Source of the DNA: Micromonospora sp. WMMD1120 | GTDB taxonomy: Bacteria; Actinomycetota; Actinomycetes; Mycobacteriales; Micromonosporaceae | Assembly (NCBI RefSeq): GCF_029626235.1 | Contig: NZ_JARUBO010000005.1 | Span: 5,614,001-5,678,000, forward strand | Direction of reading: 5' to 3' | Length of the DNA: 64,000 nt | Part shown: one piece after another, positions 8,973 through 18,127 of the stretch | How positions within the stretch are numbered: the first letter of the stretch is position 1 | How the letters are laid out: each line of letters starts with the position of its first letter | Translations under genes and position numbers: made by a program | Notes under the pieces: generated by a model | Database searches by the model: none | Told to the model about the DNA's origin: nothing | What the model saw: the letters and a program-made list of their open reading frames with translations, nothing else

Positions 8973-9134
8973 CTGCCTGATCCATCCGCCGGTCGGTGAG
9001 CCGGGCCGAGTCTAGGTGGTCGATCATGGGCCGCCGCGCTGGGGTGTGATCGATGTCACACTCAGCCGACGTTCCAGGGGTGGCCGCCGGGTGTATCCAG
9101 CGATCGCCGGTACCGGGCCGGCCCGGAGGTGACC

Positions 9135-9326
9135 ATGTCGCGACAGCAGTTCGGCTTTCTCGCCGGGTTCCTCGCCGTGGCGGTCTGGGCGCTCGCCGGC
9201 GTCGGCGTCGCCGCCCTCGCCGTGCTCGCCGGCCTGCTCGGCTGGCTGGTCGTCCGGGTGCTCGACGGCGACCTCGCGGTGACCGGCCTCGGCGACCGTC
9301 GCGCCGACCCGCGGCGACGCCGATGA
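9135..9326 (+). CDS. Small DUF2273-like membrane protein, first gene of Asp23/AmaP operon
   Basis: A 63-aa protein with two short hydrophobic segments (GFLAGFLAVAVWALAGVG and VLAGLLGWLVVRVL) and a basic tail. Its size and position directly before an Asp23 gene match the DUF2273 membrane proteins of Gls24/Asp23 operons. GGAGG 5 nt before the ATG decides the start over the GTG at 9129. Its TGA overlaps the next ATG, so the genes are translationally coupled. Confidence 0.75.
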   Translation: MSRQQFGFLAGFLAVAVWALAGVGVAALAVLAGLLGWLVVRVLDGDLAVTGLGDRRADPRRRR

Positions 9327-9697
9327 CCACCCGACCGTCCACCGGGACGGGGCCCGGCCCGGCCGCCCCGACGACCGGTTCGCGACGAGACCCGCCCGAC
9401 GCGGTTGACGTCGCACGGATCGCGGCCCGCGCGGCGAGCCTCGTGCCGGGCGTGTCCGTCGTCCGTCCGGCGGCGGTCCGCGTGGACGACCGGACCGTCG
9501 GACTCGACCTGCACCTGATCACCTGGTACGGACACAGCGTGCCGACGATCGCCGAGACCGTCCGGACGGTGGTCGCCGAGCAGGTCGCCGCCGACACCGG
9601 CCTCACCGTGGCGGTGGTGACGGTCACCGTCGACGACCTGCTCGTCCCCGGCGTCGACGTCTCCGGCGCCCTGGGCGTCCGCCCCGAGGACGGGTGA
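9323..9697 (+). CDS. Asp23/Gls24 family envelope stress protein
   Basis: A 124-aa protein. After a low-complexity N-terminus it has the Asp23 alpha/beta core: VARIAARAASLVPGVSVV, then TVGLDLHLITWYGHSVPTIA and a C-terminal VTVTVDDLLVPG strand. Asp23 proteins line the inner face of the membrane, anchored by AmaP, and are linked to cell-envelope or alkaline stress. The ATG overlaps the upstream stop (ATGA), and the next gene starts 1 bp after this stop. Confidence 0.85.
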   Translation: MTTRPSTGTGPGPAAPTTGSRRDPPDAVDVARIAARAASLVPGVSVVRPAAVRVDDRTVGLDLHLITWYGHSVPTIAETVRTVVAEQVAADTGLTVAVVTVTVDDLLVPGVDVSGALGVRPEDG

Positions 9698-9698
9698 G

Positions 9699-10220
9699 AT
9701 GCGCAGCGTCAACCGGATCGCCACCGTGCTGCTGGCCGTCGCCGGGCTCGTCGGCGGGGCGCTGGTGGCCCTCCAGGCGCTGCTGCGCGCCCTGGACCGG
9801 CCGGCCCCCGTCGACACCGGCGGCTGGCTCGACGCGCTGACCGACACCCGGTGGCACGACCCGGTGGTGCGGGCGGTGGCCGGCGCGGGCCTGCTGGCCG
9901 GCCTGGTCATCCTGGTCGCCCAGCTACGCCGGTGGCGCCCGGTACGGCTGCGCGCCGACGACCGGGACGGCTGGCACCTGCACCGGCGCTGCGTGGAACG
10001 CCGGCTCGCCGACGCCGCCCGCGCGGTGCCGGGCGTCCGCCACGCCCGGGTCCAGGTCGGTCGGCGCGACGGCCGGTGGCAGCCCCGGGTCCGCGCGACG
10101 GGCGATCCGGCCGCCCGCGCGGAGGTCGAGTTCGCGGTACGGCGGGAACTGCACCGCCTGACCGCGCCGCGTCCCGGCCGGATCGACGTCCGGCTGCTGC
10201 CCTCGCGGCGGCCGGCATGA
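9699..10220 (+). CDS. Membrane protein with DUF6286/AmaP-like cytosolic domain
   Basis: A protein of 173 aa with two membrane segments (IATVLLAVAGLVGGALVAL and VAGAGLLAGLVILVAQL) around a short extracytoplasmic loop, then a cytosolic domain with an Asp23-like pattern, CVERRLADAARAVPGVRHAR. This layout fits the DUF6286 / AmaP membrane anchors that recruit Asp23. It overlaps the next gene by 4 nt and is part of one operon. Confidence 0.75.
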   Translation: MRSVNRIATVLLAVAGLVGGALVALQALLRALDRPAPVDTGGWLDALTDTRWHDPVVRAVAGAGLLAGLVILVAQLRRWRPVRLRADDRDGWHLHRRCVERRLADAARAVPGVRHARVQVGRRDGRWQPRVRATGDPAARAEVEFAVRRELHRLTAPRPGRIDVRLLPSRRPA

Positions 10221-10777
10221 CCAACGCCGGGCACCGCCTGCTGTGGACCGTCGTCGCGCTGCTGCTGGTGGCGGCCAGCGCGACGGCGCTGGCGGCCGGC
10301 GCCGGCACGCTGCCCGGCGTCGATCCCACCACGGCGCTGCTCAGCCCCGGGCTGGTCGCGCGATGGCGGACCAGCACCCCGTGGGGCACCCTGGCCGTCG
10401 GGGTCGCCGGAGCGCTCGTCGCCCTGGCCGGGCAGCGGCTGCTGGCCCGGGAGCTGCGGCGGCCCGGTGGCGCGCTGCGGGGCACGCTGAGCCGTCCCGG
10501 CCGGCGTCCGGGCCGGACCAGACTCGCCGCCGAGGTCCTCACCGACGCGCTGGTCCGCGACCTGACCGCCGATCCCGGTGTCCGTCGGGCACGCGTGGTG
10601 CTCACCGGCGCGCCACCGCACCCCGGCCTGTGGATCAGGGTGGACCTGACCGCCGACGCCCCGCCCGCCGGCGTTCGCGACCACGTGCGCGCGGCGGTTC
10701 GCCGGTTCGCCGCGACGACCGAGTGCCGGCCCGCCCACCTCGACGTGACAGCGCGCATCGAGCCCGGCCACCGGTGA
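10217..10777 (+). CDS. AmaP-like membrane anchor, last gene of Asp23 operon
   Basis: A protein of 186 aa with the same architecture as the preceding gene: two hydrophobic segments ([20 protein letters not shown] and LAVGVAGALVALAGQRLL) followed by a cytosolic alpha/beta domain ending TECRPAHLDVTARIEPGHR. It is probably a paralogous or partner anchor, so the operon encodes one soluble Asp23, two anchors and one small membrane protein. ATGA overlap with the upstream gene. Confidence 0.75.
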   Translation: MTNAGHRLLWTVVALLLVAASATALAAGAGTLPGVDPTTALLSPGLVARWRTSTPWGTLAVGVAGALVALAGQRLLARELRRPGGALRGTLSRPGRRPGRTRLAAEVLTDALVRDLTADPGVRRARVVLTGAPPHPGLWIRVDLTADAPPAGVRDHVRAAVRRFAATTECRPAHLDVTARIEPGHR

Positions 10778-10819
10778 CCCGGGCGGCGACGACCCGGTCC
10801 GCCCGGCGCAACCGTGGGC

Positions 10820-11008
10820 TCAGCCGGCGGTCCGGCCGCGACGGGCGGACAGCACGCTGGCGCCGATGGCGACCACCAGGGTCAGCACCACCACCGCGAG
10901 GGTCAGCCACACCGGCAGCTTGCCCACCGGCGTCTCGGCGAGGATGAGTTTCAGCCCGGCGAAGGCCAGCAGCAGCGCGAGCCCGTACCGCAGGTAGCCG
11001 CCGAATCC
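10820..11008 (-). pseudogene. C-terminal remnant of a TerC-family membrane protein
   Basis: About 62 codons before a TGA encode YLRYGLALLLAFAGLKLILA and LPVWLTLAVVVLTLVVAIGA, which look like the last two membrane helices of TerC-type (tellurite/manganese) proteins. Immediately upstream the frame turns into unrelated arginine/proline-rich sequence with no start codon or ribosome site. I read this as a 5'-deleted gene. A genuine small membrane protein cannot be excluded. Confidence 0.5.
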
Positions 11009-11164
11009 CGGGCGGGCCGACGGCCGTCGGCAGCAGCCCTCCCCGGGGGGTCGAACGTCCCGAGCGGACGCGTCGGTGGGCCCTGCCGGGCCGGGGTGCC
11101 GGGAGCGTCCACTGGAGATGCCACCGGGAAGCGCGGTGCGACGCAGAGAAGGGACGTGGACACC

Positions 11165-11713
11165 ATGACCGCGACGATCGACCGGGTCACCGCAGAGCAG
11201 ACCACCGCGACGACCGAGACCCCCCGCCAGCGGGCCGTCCGGTACCTCCTGGCCGGCACCCGACTGGCGCTCGGCTGGATCTTCCTCTGGGCGTTCCTCG
11301 ACAAGTTGTTCGGCCTCGGGATCGCCACCGAGTCGAAGAACGCCTGGATCAACGGGGGCAGCCCCACCCGGGGATTCCTGACCTTCGGCGTGCAGGGTCC
11401 GTTCACGGACCTCTACGCCGCGATCGCCGGCGCCACCTGGGCCGACTGGCTCTTCATGGCCGGCCTGGTCGGTATCGGTGTCGCCCTGCTGCTCGGCATC
11501 GGCGTACGGGTCGCCGCCGTCACCGGTGGGCTGCTGCTGGTCCTGATGTGGACCGCCGTGCTGCCTCCGGAGAACAACCCGGTCGTGGACGACCACCTGG
11601 TCTACACCGCCGTGCTGGCGGTTCTGGCGCTGGTCGACGCCGGAGACACCTGGGGCTTCGGTCGGGTGTGGGCGCGGGTGCCGATCGTGCGGCGGCTGCC
11701 CTGGCTCCGCTGA
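11165..11713 (+). CDS. DoxX/DoxD-type membrane protein
   Basis: A protein of 182 aa with four hydrophobic segments, starting after a polar N-terminus at YLLAGTRLALGWIFLWAFLD. It is longer than the DoxX at 545 and closer to the quinone-linked (thiosulfate:quinone oxidoreductase DoxD-like) branch; whether it has that activity is not visible. ATG 11165 is the first methionine before the conserved region, with a weak AAGGGA upstream. A 17-bp hairpin follows. Confidence 0.8.
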   Translation: MTATIDRVTAEQTTATTETPRQRAVRYLLAGTRLALGWIFLWAFLDKLFGLGIATESKNAWINGGSPTRGFLTFGVQGPFTDLYAAIAGATWADWLFMAGLVGIGVALLLGIGVRVAAVTGGLLLVLMWTAVLPPENNPVVDDHLVYTAVLAVLALVDAGDTWGFGRVWARVPIVRRLPWLR

Positions 11714-11728
11714 CGCGTCGTACCTCCC

Positions 11729-11766
11729 CCCGGCGGGCGGCACCGGTCTCGGTGCCGCCCGCCGGG
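11729..11766 (+). terminator. Terminator after DoxX-type gene
   Basis: A perfect 17-bp stem (11729-11745 with 11750-11766) and a GTCT loop, 15 bp downstream of the stop. Confidence 0.75.
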
Positions 11767-11905
11767 CCGTGTCGCGCCGCTGGTCGCCCACCCGCGGGAC
11801 CCCGTCGCCGAGCGCGACCGGGTGGTGCCGCCGTCCATCGGTGAGGTGCGATCCGGCAGGATCGGGGGTGACCGGACACATCACCCGAACGGCAGGAGAA
11901 CCCGC

Positions 11906-12298
11906 ATGAGTCAGGCAGCAGGCGCCGGATCCGGCAAGCCCGAGGTCGGTCCGATCGAGGGCGCGCCGCCGGCGGACCTCGTGATCGAGGACATCACCGT
12001 GGGCGACGGCCCGCAGGCCGAGGCGGGTCAGCTGGTCAGCGTGCACTACGTCGGCGTCTCGCACTCCACCGGCGGCGAGTTCGACTCCTCCTGGAACCGG
12101 GGCCAGGCGTTCGAGTTCCCGCTCGGCGGCGGTCAGGTCATCGCCGGCTGGGACCGGGGCGTGGTCGGCATGCGCGTCGGTGGCCGGCGCCGCCTCACCA
12201 TCCCGCCGCACCTGGGCTACGGCGACCGGGGCGCGGCGGGCGTGATCGCGCCCGGCGAGACCCTGATCTTCGTCGTCGACCTGCTCGGCGTGCGCTGA
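11906..12298 (+). CDS. FKBP-type peptidyl-prolyl cis-trans isomerase
   Basis: A single-domain cytosolic FKBP (130 aa) that speeds proline isomerisation during folding. Motifs seen: VSVHYVGVSHSTGGEFDSSW, FEFPLGGGQVIAGWDRG, then RRRLTIPPHLGYGDRG and the final FVVDLLGV strand, which together form the usual aromatic active-site pocket. No signal peptide. AGGAG is 7 nt before the chosen ATG; upstream codons in the same frame are not FKBP-like. Confidence 0.94.
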   Translation: MSQAAGAGSGKPEVGPIEGAPPADLVIEDITVGDGPQAEAGQLVSVHYVGVSHSTGGEFDSSWNRGQAFEFPLGGGQVIAGWDRGVVGMRVGGRRRLTIPPHLGYGDRGAAGVIAPGETLIFVVDLLGVR

Positions 12299-12309
12299 CC
12301 TGTCACACG

Positions 12310-12336
12310 GGGGTCGCCGGCCAGGCCGGCGGCCCC
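12310..12336. terminator. Bidirectional hairpin between FKBP and STAS genes
   Basis: An inverted repeat of 13 bp with one mismatch (12310-12322 with 12324-12336) sits between two convergent stop codons. Confidence 0.55.
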
Positions 12337-12338
12337 GG

Positions 12339-12779
12339 TCAGGCGACCAGTTGCAGGTCCGCGGTCGGGCTGGCCGGCCGGTGGGCGGTCGCGCCGATCG
12401 GCCGGCGCGCGCTCTCGTCGGCCTGCGCCGACGTCAGGATCGGCATCACCCGGTGCAGCCCGGTGACCCGCAGCACCCGCGCCACCACCAGGCTCGGGTC
12501 GACCACCACCAACTCGCCACCGCAGGCCCGGACGCGCAGGTGCGCGGCGAGCAGGGTGCGCACGCCCGCCGCGGAGAGCAGTCGCAGCTCGGACAGCTCC
12601 AACCGGAGCACGCGGCGTGCCGGCGCGGACCACAGGGCGGACCGGAACGCCGCCACCGTGGCGATGTCGACCTCGCCGGCCACCCGCATGACGACCGTCT
12701 GGTCACCCACGCTGACCTGCACGTCGAGCCGACCGCTGCGCTCTTCCATGACCAGAAATCTAGCCGCCACCTGTGACAT
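12339..12779 (-). CDS. STAS-domain anti-sigma factor antagonist
   Basis: A 146-aa protein dominated by one STAS domain (about residues 16-115): VVMRVAGEVDIATV, then LRLELSELRLLSAAGVRTLL, where the Ser of LSAAG is at the position phosphorylated in SpoIIAA/RsbV proteins. Such proteins free alternative sigma factors by binding anti-sigma kinases. No kinase or sigma gene is adjacent, so the partner is unknown. The start may instead be the ATG at 12749; neither has a clear ribosome site. Confidence 0.85.
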   Translation of the reverse strand: MSQVAARFLVMEERSGRLDVQVSVGDQTVVMRVAGEVDIATVAAFRSALWSAPARRVLRLELSELRLLSAAGVRTLLAAHLRVRACGGELVVVDPSLVVARVLRVTGLHRVMPILTSAQADESARRPIGATAHRPASPTADLQLVA

Positions 12780-12981
12780 TTCCGCCGGTCGGCGGAGTGA
12801 TTCCGGGTACGCCCAGGGTCATACCCCGAGGTGCGTCGTATCCGTCTCGGGGTGGAGCCGGCACGGCGCCCGGCCTCTGGCCGGCCGGGCTGAGGCGGGC
12901 CCGGGTCGACCGCGTACCGCCGGGACGAGGGCCGGCCCGCCTGGCGATGACGGGCCGGCCCCGAGCCGCGCGCGGCGTGTC

Positions 12982-14250
12982 TCAGCGACCGCTGACCGAG
13001 GGCGCCGGTACGGGTGAGCCACCGGCCACCGCGCCGGGGTGCGCCGGGGCGACCGGCGCGGGCTTGAGACCGGGCGGCACCGGCAGGGCGCTGCCCCGGA
13101 CGAACTCGTCCCAGCTCACGTTCCACGCGGTCCAGCCGTTGCCCGGCTGCAACTCCACCTCGGTGCCCTTCACGGTGACCAGGTCGCCGACCTGCGTGAC
13201 CCCCATCAACCAGTCGGCCGCGGCGGCGGAGACGTTGGCGCAGCCGTGCGAGACGTTGGTGTTGCCCTGGTCCCCCTCCGACCAGGGGGCGGAGTGGATG
13301 AACTCGCCACCCCAGGTGTAGCGCTGGGCGTCGTCGACGTCGACCACGTAACCGCCGTTCGGCTCACCTCGCGTGTCGAAGGTGGTCCGCTCGTGCTTCT
13401 CCATGATCACCATCTTGCCGCTGGAGCTGGGCGTGCTCGGCTTGCCGAGGCTCACCGGGATCCGGCGGATCTGCTTGCCGTCGCGCAGCACCGTCATCTG
13501 CTTGGTGGCGTTGTCGATCTCCAGCGAGACCTGCCGTCCGATGGTGGAGGTGGCGCTGTGCTCGGCATCGCCGATCTTGTCCTTGCCGATCGGCAGGCCC
13601 TTCAGACCGGCCCGGACGCTGATCGTGGTCCCCGGCTTCCAGAAATCGGGTGCCCGATAATAGACCTGGGTGCCGTCCTCGAGCCAGGACCAGGTGCCCG
13701 GTTGCGGCGGATTGGTCTTCACGAACAATCGTCGCTGCACATCCGCCCTGGCCTCTTTCGGGATTCCCGGGTCGAACGCCACCGTTACCGGCATCGCCGT
13801 GCCGTACGTCCGATTACCGTTGAAATAGAGGGTGCTGGTGATCTGCGGTTTGGTCGAGGTGGCCGCCGTGGTGAAGGTCGTGGTGCGGGTGGTCGTGGCA
13901 CCCGAGTCACCGGTCGCCGTCACCTCGGCGGTGTAGGTCCGTCGCGGTTGCAGCGGCGCGCTCGGCACCCAGCCCGAGCCGTCCTCGCGCGGCTCGGCGC
14001 TGACCTGCTTGCCCTTGTCGTCGGTGAGGCGTACGCCGGTGACCCGCCCGCCCTTGACCACGGTGCCCACCTCGGCGCTGATCGGCACCTCCCGGGCCTT
14101 GTCCCCCGGTGTCACGACGAGCTCCGGCGCGGCGGCGTGCTTCTTGGCCGAGCCGGTCGCCGACCTCCCGTCGGCGGTGCACCCACCCAGGACGAGCGGC
14201 GCGGCCGCGATGGTTACCGCCAACAGCGTCAATCGCCGCCTAGACGTCAT
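12982..14250 (-). CDS. Lipoprotein L,D-transpeptidase (Ig-like plus YkuD domains)
   Basis: A cell-wall cross-linking enzyme (422 aa) that makes 3-3 peptidoglycan links. The N-terminal signal peptide LLAVTIAAAPLVLGGC has a lipobox with Cys near residue 23, so it is a membrane-anchored lipoprotein. Two Ig-like domains (about 45-250) precede the YkuD catalytic domain, whose HGC motif is seen in VSHGCANVSAAAADWL with the partner His in GEFIHSAPW. This matches the LdtB/LdtMt2 architecture. ATG 14250 is chosen because GGGGGG lies 7 nt upstream and the signal peptide starts there. Confidence 0.93.
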   Translation of the reverse strand: MTSRRRLTLLAVTIAAAPLVLGGCTADGRSATGSAKKHAAAPELVVTPGDKAREVPISAEVGTVVKGGRVTGVRLTDDKGKQVSAEPREDGSGWVPSAPLQPRRTYTAEVTATGDSGATTTRTTTFTTAATSTKPQITSTLYFNGNRTYGTAMPVTVAFDPGIPKEARADVQRRLFVKTNPPQPGTWSWLEDGTQVYYRAPDFWKPGTTISVRAGLKGLPIGKDKIGDAEHSATSTIGRQVSLEIDNATKQMTVLRDGKQIRRIPVSLGKPSTPSSSGKMVIMEKHERTTFDTRGEPNGGYVVDVDDAQRYTWGGEFIHSAPWSEGDQGNTNVSHGCANVSAAAADWLMGVTQVGDLVTVKGTEVELQPGNGWTAWNVSWDEFVRGSALPVPPGLKPAPVAPAHPGAVAGGSPVPAPSVSGR

Positions 14251-14934
14251 CTTGTGTCCCCCCGTTTTCGGCTTCCCCTCCGGCACATTCTCGCCCTTTT
14301 GGTGGGGGCACCCACGGCATTTCGCCAATAATCGTTGGCGCATTTATCCGCGCAATTTCCGACAATGTTCCGCTTGGCCGCCGGGAGGCTCGACCGACCT
14401 TGTCGCGTCCTTTGCTCTGCTTCTACGGAGGCGCCACCGGCTGTCCGGTTCACCGGGCCGCCGACGGCGGGTCGGCCTTGACCGGCTCGGCGTCGGCGGT
14501 CGGCCTTGACCGACTCGCCCTACGGGCAAGCCGGGCCATCCGACGGCGTGGGACACCGCGACTTCCAGGAACGCGAGTGGATCACGACCGACCCGGCGGC
14601 GGGCGGGGAGGTGGAGGTCATGCCCGCTGGCGCACGTCGGGGACGAACTTTTGTCATTTGGAGCGAAACTTCTGCCGAACGCGACGAAGCTTTGCCTTCG
14701 TCCGGACGCGCGGGTAGGGTCTCGATCTAGATACAGGGTTGCCCATTCGTCGATCCTCTTGCCGCCACCCTGCCGGGTTACCGCGTCCCGCCCCCGCGTG
14801 GGATACGGGCCGCACCCGAGCCGTCCATAACCGTCAGCCGGAGACCGCCTCCGGCCGGTTCGGCGCGCCCGGCAGACGGCGGTCAGGTCGACCGCCGCCG
14901 ACGGCGTACCCGCCGTCAGGAAGGGACCACCACC
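14251..14934. other. Long intergenic region, no gene supported
   Basis: This 684-bp divergent region holds no ORF with convincing coding features. Visible items: an AT-richer stretch at about 14285-14375 just upstream of the transpeptidase; a 14-nt direct repeat GTCGGCCTTGACCG at 14471 and 14499; and a second AT-richer stretch at about 14645-14735 with two similar half-sites (GAACTTTTG and GAAACTTCTG), a plausible promoter/operator area for the sugar-processing genes. Confidence 0.4.
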
Positions 14935-15891
14935 ATGGCACAACAGCTCAACCGGCCGGAGCCGACGGCGACGTCGGAGCCGGTCAGCCGGCGCGGAGTG
15001 CTGCGCGCCGCGACCGTCACCGCCGCCGCGGTCGGCGCAGCCGGCCTGCTCACCGGCCCGGCCAGCGCCGCACCCGCCGCGCAGCCCCAGGGCCGGCGTC
15101 GGGTGCCGGTCGACCGGATCAGCATCCAGCTCTACACGCTGCGTGACCAGCTCGCCGCCGACCTGCCCGGCACCCTGGACGCGCTGCGCCGGATCGGCTA
15201 CCGGCGCGTGGAGCACGCCGGTTTCGTCGGACGTACCGCCGCGCAGTTCCGCGCCGCGCTCGACGCCGCCGGCCTGCGCTCCACCTCCGGGCACGTCGGC
15301 ATCCCGCAGCCCTTCGACGCCGCGACCTGGGAGCAGGCGCTCGCCGACGCCAACGTCGTGGGCTGCAAGAAGATCGTCCACCCGTACTTCGGGCGGGACG
15401 CCAGCGGCCAGCCGATCCGCGACCCCGAGGTCTACCGGGCCCTGGCCCGGGACCTGAACCGTGCCGGTCGGCTCGCCGAACGCGCCGGTCTGGAGTTCGG
15501 CTACCACAACCACCAGCTCGAGTTCGTGCCGCTGACCGACGGCTCGACCGGGTTCGACATCCTCACCGCGCAGACCGATCCGCGGCTCGTCCACTTCGAG
15601 CTCGACCTCTACTGGACCTGGCGGGGCGCGCACGACCCGGTCGACGTGATCCGGGCCAACCGGGGCCGCATCCGCCAGGTGCACGTGAAGGACCTCGACG
15701 TCGAGGGCGGTTTCGCCGACCTCGGCGACGGCGTCATCGACTTCGGCCGGATCTTCGCCCACGAGCGGGAGGCCGGCATCGAGGAGTACATCGTGGAACG
15801 TGACGACGCGGGCACCCCGCCGCGCTCCCCCGCCGACGCCCTGGACACCGCCCGCGTCGGCTTCGACTATCTCGCTTCACTCCGGTACTGA
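14935..15891 (+). CDS. Exported sugar phosphate isomerase/epimerase-like TIM-barrel protein
   Basis: A 318-aa protein with a twin-arginine signal (SRRGVLRAATV, hydrophobic region to about residue 47), so folded before export. The mature part is an AP-endonuclease-2-type TIM barrel: ISIQLYTLRDQLAAD, then VEHAGF, GYHNHQLEF and a metal-site pattern with HFELDLYWTW and VHVKDLD. Relatives isomerise or epimerise sugars and cyclitols. It lies 23 bp before an exported sugar dehydrogenase, so both probably act on the same extracellular carbohydrate. AGGAAGGGA precedes the ATG. Confidence 0.88.
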   Translation: MAQQLNRPEPTATSEPVSRRGVLRAATVTAAAVGAAGLLTGPASAAPAAQPQGRRRVPVDRISIQLYTLRDQLAADLPGTLDALRRIGYRRVEHAGFVGRTAAQFRAALDAAGLRSTSGHVGIPQPFDAATWEQALADANVVGCKKIVHPYFGRDASGQPIRDPEVYRALARDLNRAGRLAERAGLEFGYHNHQLEFVPLTDGSTGFDILTAQTDPRLVHFELDLYWTWRGAHDPVDVIRANRGRIRQVHVKDLDVEGGFADLGDGVIDFGRIFAHEREAGIEEYIVERDDAGTPPRSPADALDTARVGFDYLASLRY

Positions 15892-15914
15892 CACCACCTC
15901 GGGGGAACATCCTG

Positions 15915-18014
15915 ATGAACAGGACCGCATTAGCGTCCGCCCTGCTGCTGGTGACGGCCGGCCTGGTCGTGCCGCCGTCGGCGGCGTCCGCCGCGCCGGC
16001 CCCACCGCCGGACAGCAGCTTCCAGAAGGTGACACTCAACGACTTCCCGGGCGAGCCGATCAGCCTCGCCGTCCTGCCCGACCTGCGGGTGCTGCACACC
16101 TCCCGCACCGGCGAGGTCCGCATCCACGACCCGCGCACCGGGCTGAACACCCTCGCCGCCGACATCCCGGTCTACCAGCACGACGAGGAGGGGTTGCAGG
16201 GGGTCGCGATCGACCCGAACTTCGCCCAGAACAAGTGGGTGTACCTCTACTACTCGCCGCCGATGGACACCCCGGTGGACGACCCGGCGACCCCGGGCGT
16301 CAACGAGGGGGACGCGCCGGAGACCGGCACCGCTGCCGACTGGGAGCGGTTCCGCGGCGCACTGCGGCTGTCCCGGTTCAAGTTGGAGGGGATGAAGCTC
16401 AACCTCGCCAGCGAACAGCAGATCATCGACGTGCCGACCGACCGGGGCATCTGCTGCCACGTCGGGGGCCAGATCGACTTCGACAGCAAGGGCAACCTCT
16501 ACCTGTCGACGGGTGACGACACCAACCCGTTCGCCTCCGACGGCTACATCCCGATCGACGAGCGGGCCGACCGCAACCCGGCGTACGACGCGCAGCGCAC
16601 CTCGGCCAACACCAACGACCTGCGCGGCAAGCTGCTGCGGATCAAGCCGAAGGCCGGTGGTGGTTACACGGTGCCGGCCGGCAACCTGTTCAAGCCCGGC
16701 ACGGCGCAGACCCGCCCGGAGATCTACGCGATGGGGCTGCGCAACGCGTTCCGCTTCGCTGTCGACCGACGTACGGACAACGTTTACCTGGCCGACTACT
16801 CGCCGGACGCGTCCACGCCGAACCCGGAGCGCGGTCCGGCCGGACACGGTCGGTGGATGCTGATCGACAAGCCCGCGAACTACGGCTGGCCGTACTGCGT
16901 GACGCCGACCATCGCGTACCGCGACTACGACTTCGCCACCGGCGAGTCCGGCCCGAAGTTCAACTGCAAGCGCCCGGTCAACGACTCACCGCACAACACC
17001 GGCAAGCGGCAGCTGCCACCGGTGGAGCAGCCGGAGGTCTGGTACCCCTCCGCCGCGTCGGGTGAGTTCCCGCAGCTGGGCACCGGCGGCATCGGCCCGA
17101 TGGGCGGCCCGGCGTACGACTACGACGGGACCAGCACGTCGCGGACGCGGTGGCCGGCCTACTACGACGGCGTGCCGCTGTTCTACGAGTGGACCCGCGA
17201 CTACATCAAGGAGTTCCGCCTCGACGCCGACGGTGACGTCGCGGACATCCGCCCGGTGGTGCCCTCCATCGTGGTGGACAACCCGATGGACATGGAGTTC
17301 GGCCCGGACGGCTCGCTCTACGTGCTGGAGTACGGCGACGGCTACTTCGCCGAGAACCCGGACGCGCAGCTGGCCCGGATCGACTTCGTGCGGGGCAACC
17401 GGACGCCGATCCCGAAGATCAGCGCCGACCCGACCGTCGGGCAGGCCCCACTGACCGTGAAGTTCTCCAGCGCGGGCACCACCGACCCGGACGGTGACAA
17501 GCTCTCCTACGCGTGGGACTTCAACGCGGACGGCTCGGTGGACAGCACCAACCCGAACCCGACCTGGACGTTCCCGGAGAACGGCTCGTACAACCCGACG
17601 TTGAAGGTGACCGACCGCACCGGCCGGTCCGCCTCGGCGACCCTGCCGCTGGTGGTCGGGCCGACCGCGCCGGTGATCGAGTTCGTCACCCCGGAGGCCG
17701 GGCAGCCCTTCCAGTTCGGGCAGACCGTGGCGTACGAGGTGAAGGTCACCGACGACCTGCCGGTGGACTGCTCCAAGGTGACGGTGACCTACGTGCTCGG
17801 GCACGACGAGCACGGGCACCCGCTGTCCACGTCGACCGGCTGCACCGGCAGCATCCCCACCTTCGTGGATGGTGGGCACGCCGGGGCGGACAACCTGACC
17901 GCCGTGTTCGTCGCGGAGTACACCGACGCGCCGACCGAGCCGGGCGTACCGCCGCAGTCCGCCTCGGCGACAGTGGTGCTGGACCCGGACCCGGTGGCCG
18001 GCCTGGCCGGCTGA
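15915..18014 (+). CDS. Secreted PQQ-type sugar dehydrogenase with PKD domain
   Basis: A secreted 699-aa protein with a Sec signal peptide (ALASALLLVTAGLVVPPSAA, cleavage near residue 27). Residues about 35-490 form a glucose/sorbosone dehydrogenase beta-propeller (HDEEGLQGVAIDPNF, GGQIDFDSKGNLYLSTGDD, EIYAMGLRNAFRFAVD). A PKD domain follows (about 500-580, DPDGDKLSYAWDFNADG) and then another Ig-like region. The family oxidises sugars with PQQ. Actinomycete homologues are often fused to or paired with ThuA-like domains, but none is here. Operon with the upstream isomerase. Confidence 0.9.
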   Translation: MNRTALASALLLVTAGLVVPPSAASAAPAPPPDSSFQKVTLNDFPGEPISLAVLPDLRVLHTSRTGEVRIHDPRTGLNTLAADIPVYQHDEEGLQGVAIDPNFAQNKWVYLYYSPPMDTPVDDPATPGVNEGDAPETGTAADWERFRGALRLSRFKLEGMKLNLASEQQIIDVPTDRGICCHVGGQIDFDSKGNLYLSTGDDTNPFASDGYIPIDERADRNPAYDAQRTSANTNDLRGKLLRIKPKAGGGYTVPAGNLFKPGTAQTRPEIYAMGLRNAFRFAVDRRTDNVYLADYSPDASTPNPERGPAGHGRWMLIDKPANYGWPYCVTPTIAYRDYDFATGESGPKFNCKRPVNDSPHNTGKRQLPPVEQPEVWYPSAASGEFPQLGTGGIGPMGGPAYDYDGTSTSRTRWPAYYDGVPLFYEWTRDYIKEFRLDADGDVADIRPVVPSIVVDNPMDMEFGPDGSLYVLEYGDGYFAENPDAQLARIDFVRGNRTPIPKISADPTVGQAPLTVKFSSAGTTDPDGDKLSYAWDFNADGSVDSTNPNPTWTFPENGSYNPTLKVTDRTGRSASATLPLVVGPTAPVIEFVTPEAGQPFQFGQTVAYEVKVTDDLPVDCSKVTVTYVLGHDEHGHPLSTSTGCTGSIPTFVDGGHAGADNLTAVFVAEYTDAPTEPGVPPQSASATVVLDPDPVAGLAG

Positions 18015-18030
18015 CCGGTACCCGATGATC

Positions 18031-18066
18031 GTGGCGGCGGCCGGAGCCTTCTCCGGCCGCCGCCAC
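18031..18066. terminator. Hairpin between sugar dehydrogenase and beta-helix gene
   Basis: A perfect 15-bp stem (18031-18045 with 18052-18066) and a 6-nt loop lie between convergent genes, 17 bp after the dehydrogenase stop. Confidence 0.7.
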
Positions 18067-18127
18067 ACGTCTTCCCCCGGGCGGACCGCCGCGGCGCCGC
18101 GTGGCGCGGCCGGGCGCGAGCCGCCGC

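Noticed and set aside
14645..14735. CGAAA/TTTCG-type sugar-regulator operator upstream of the isomerase
   Set aside because: GAACTTTTG and GAAACTTCTG are only loosely similar and do not form a clean palindrome; kept as a remark, not a feature.
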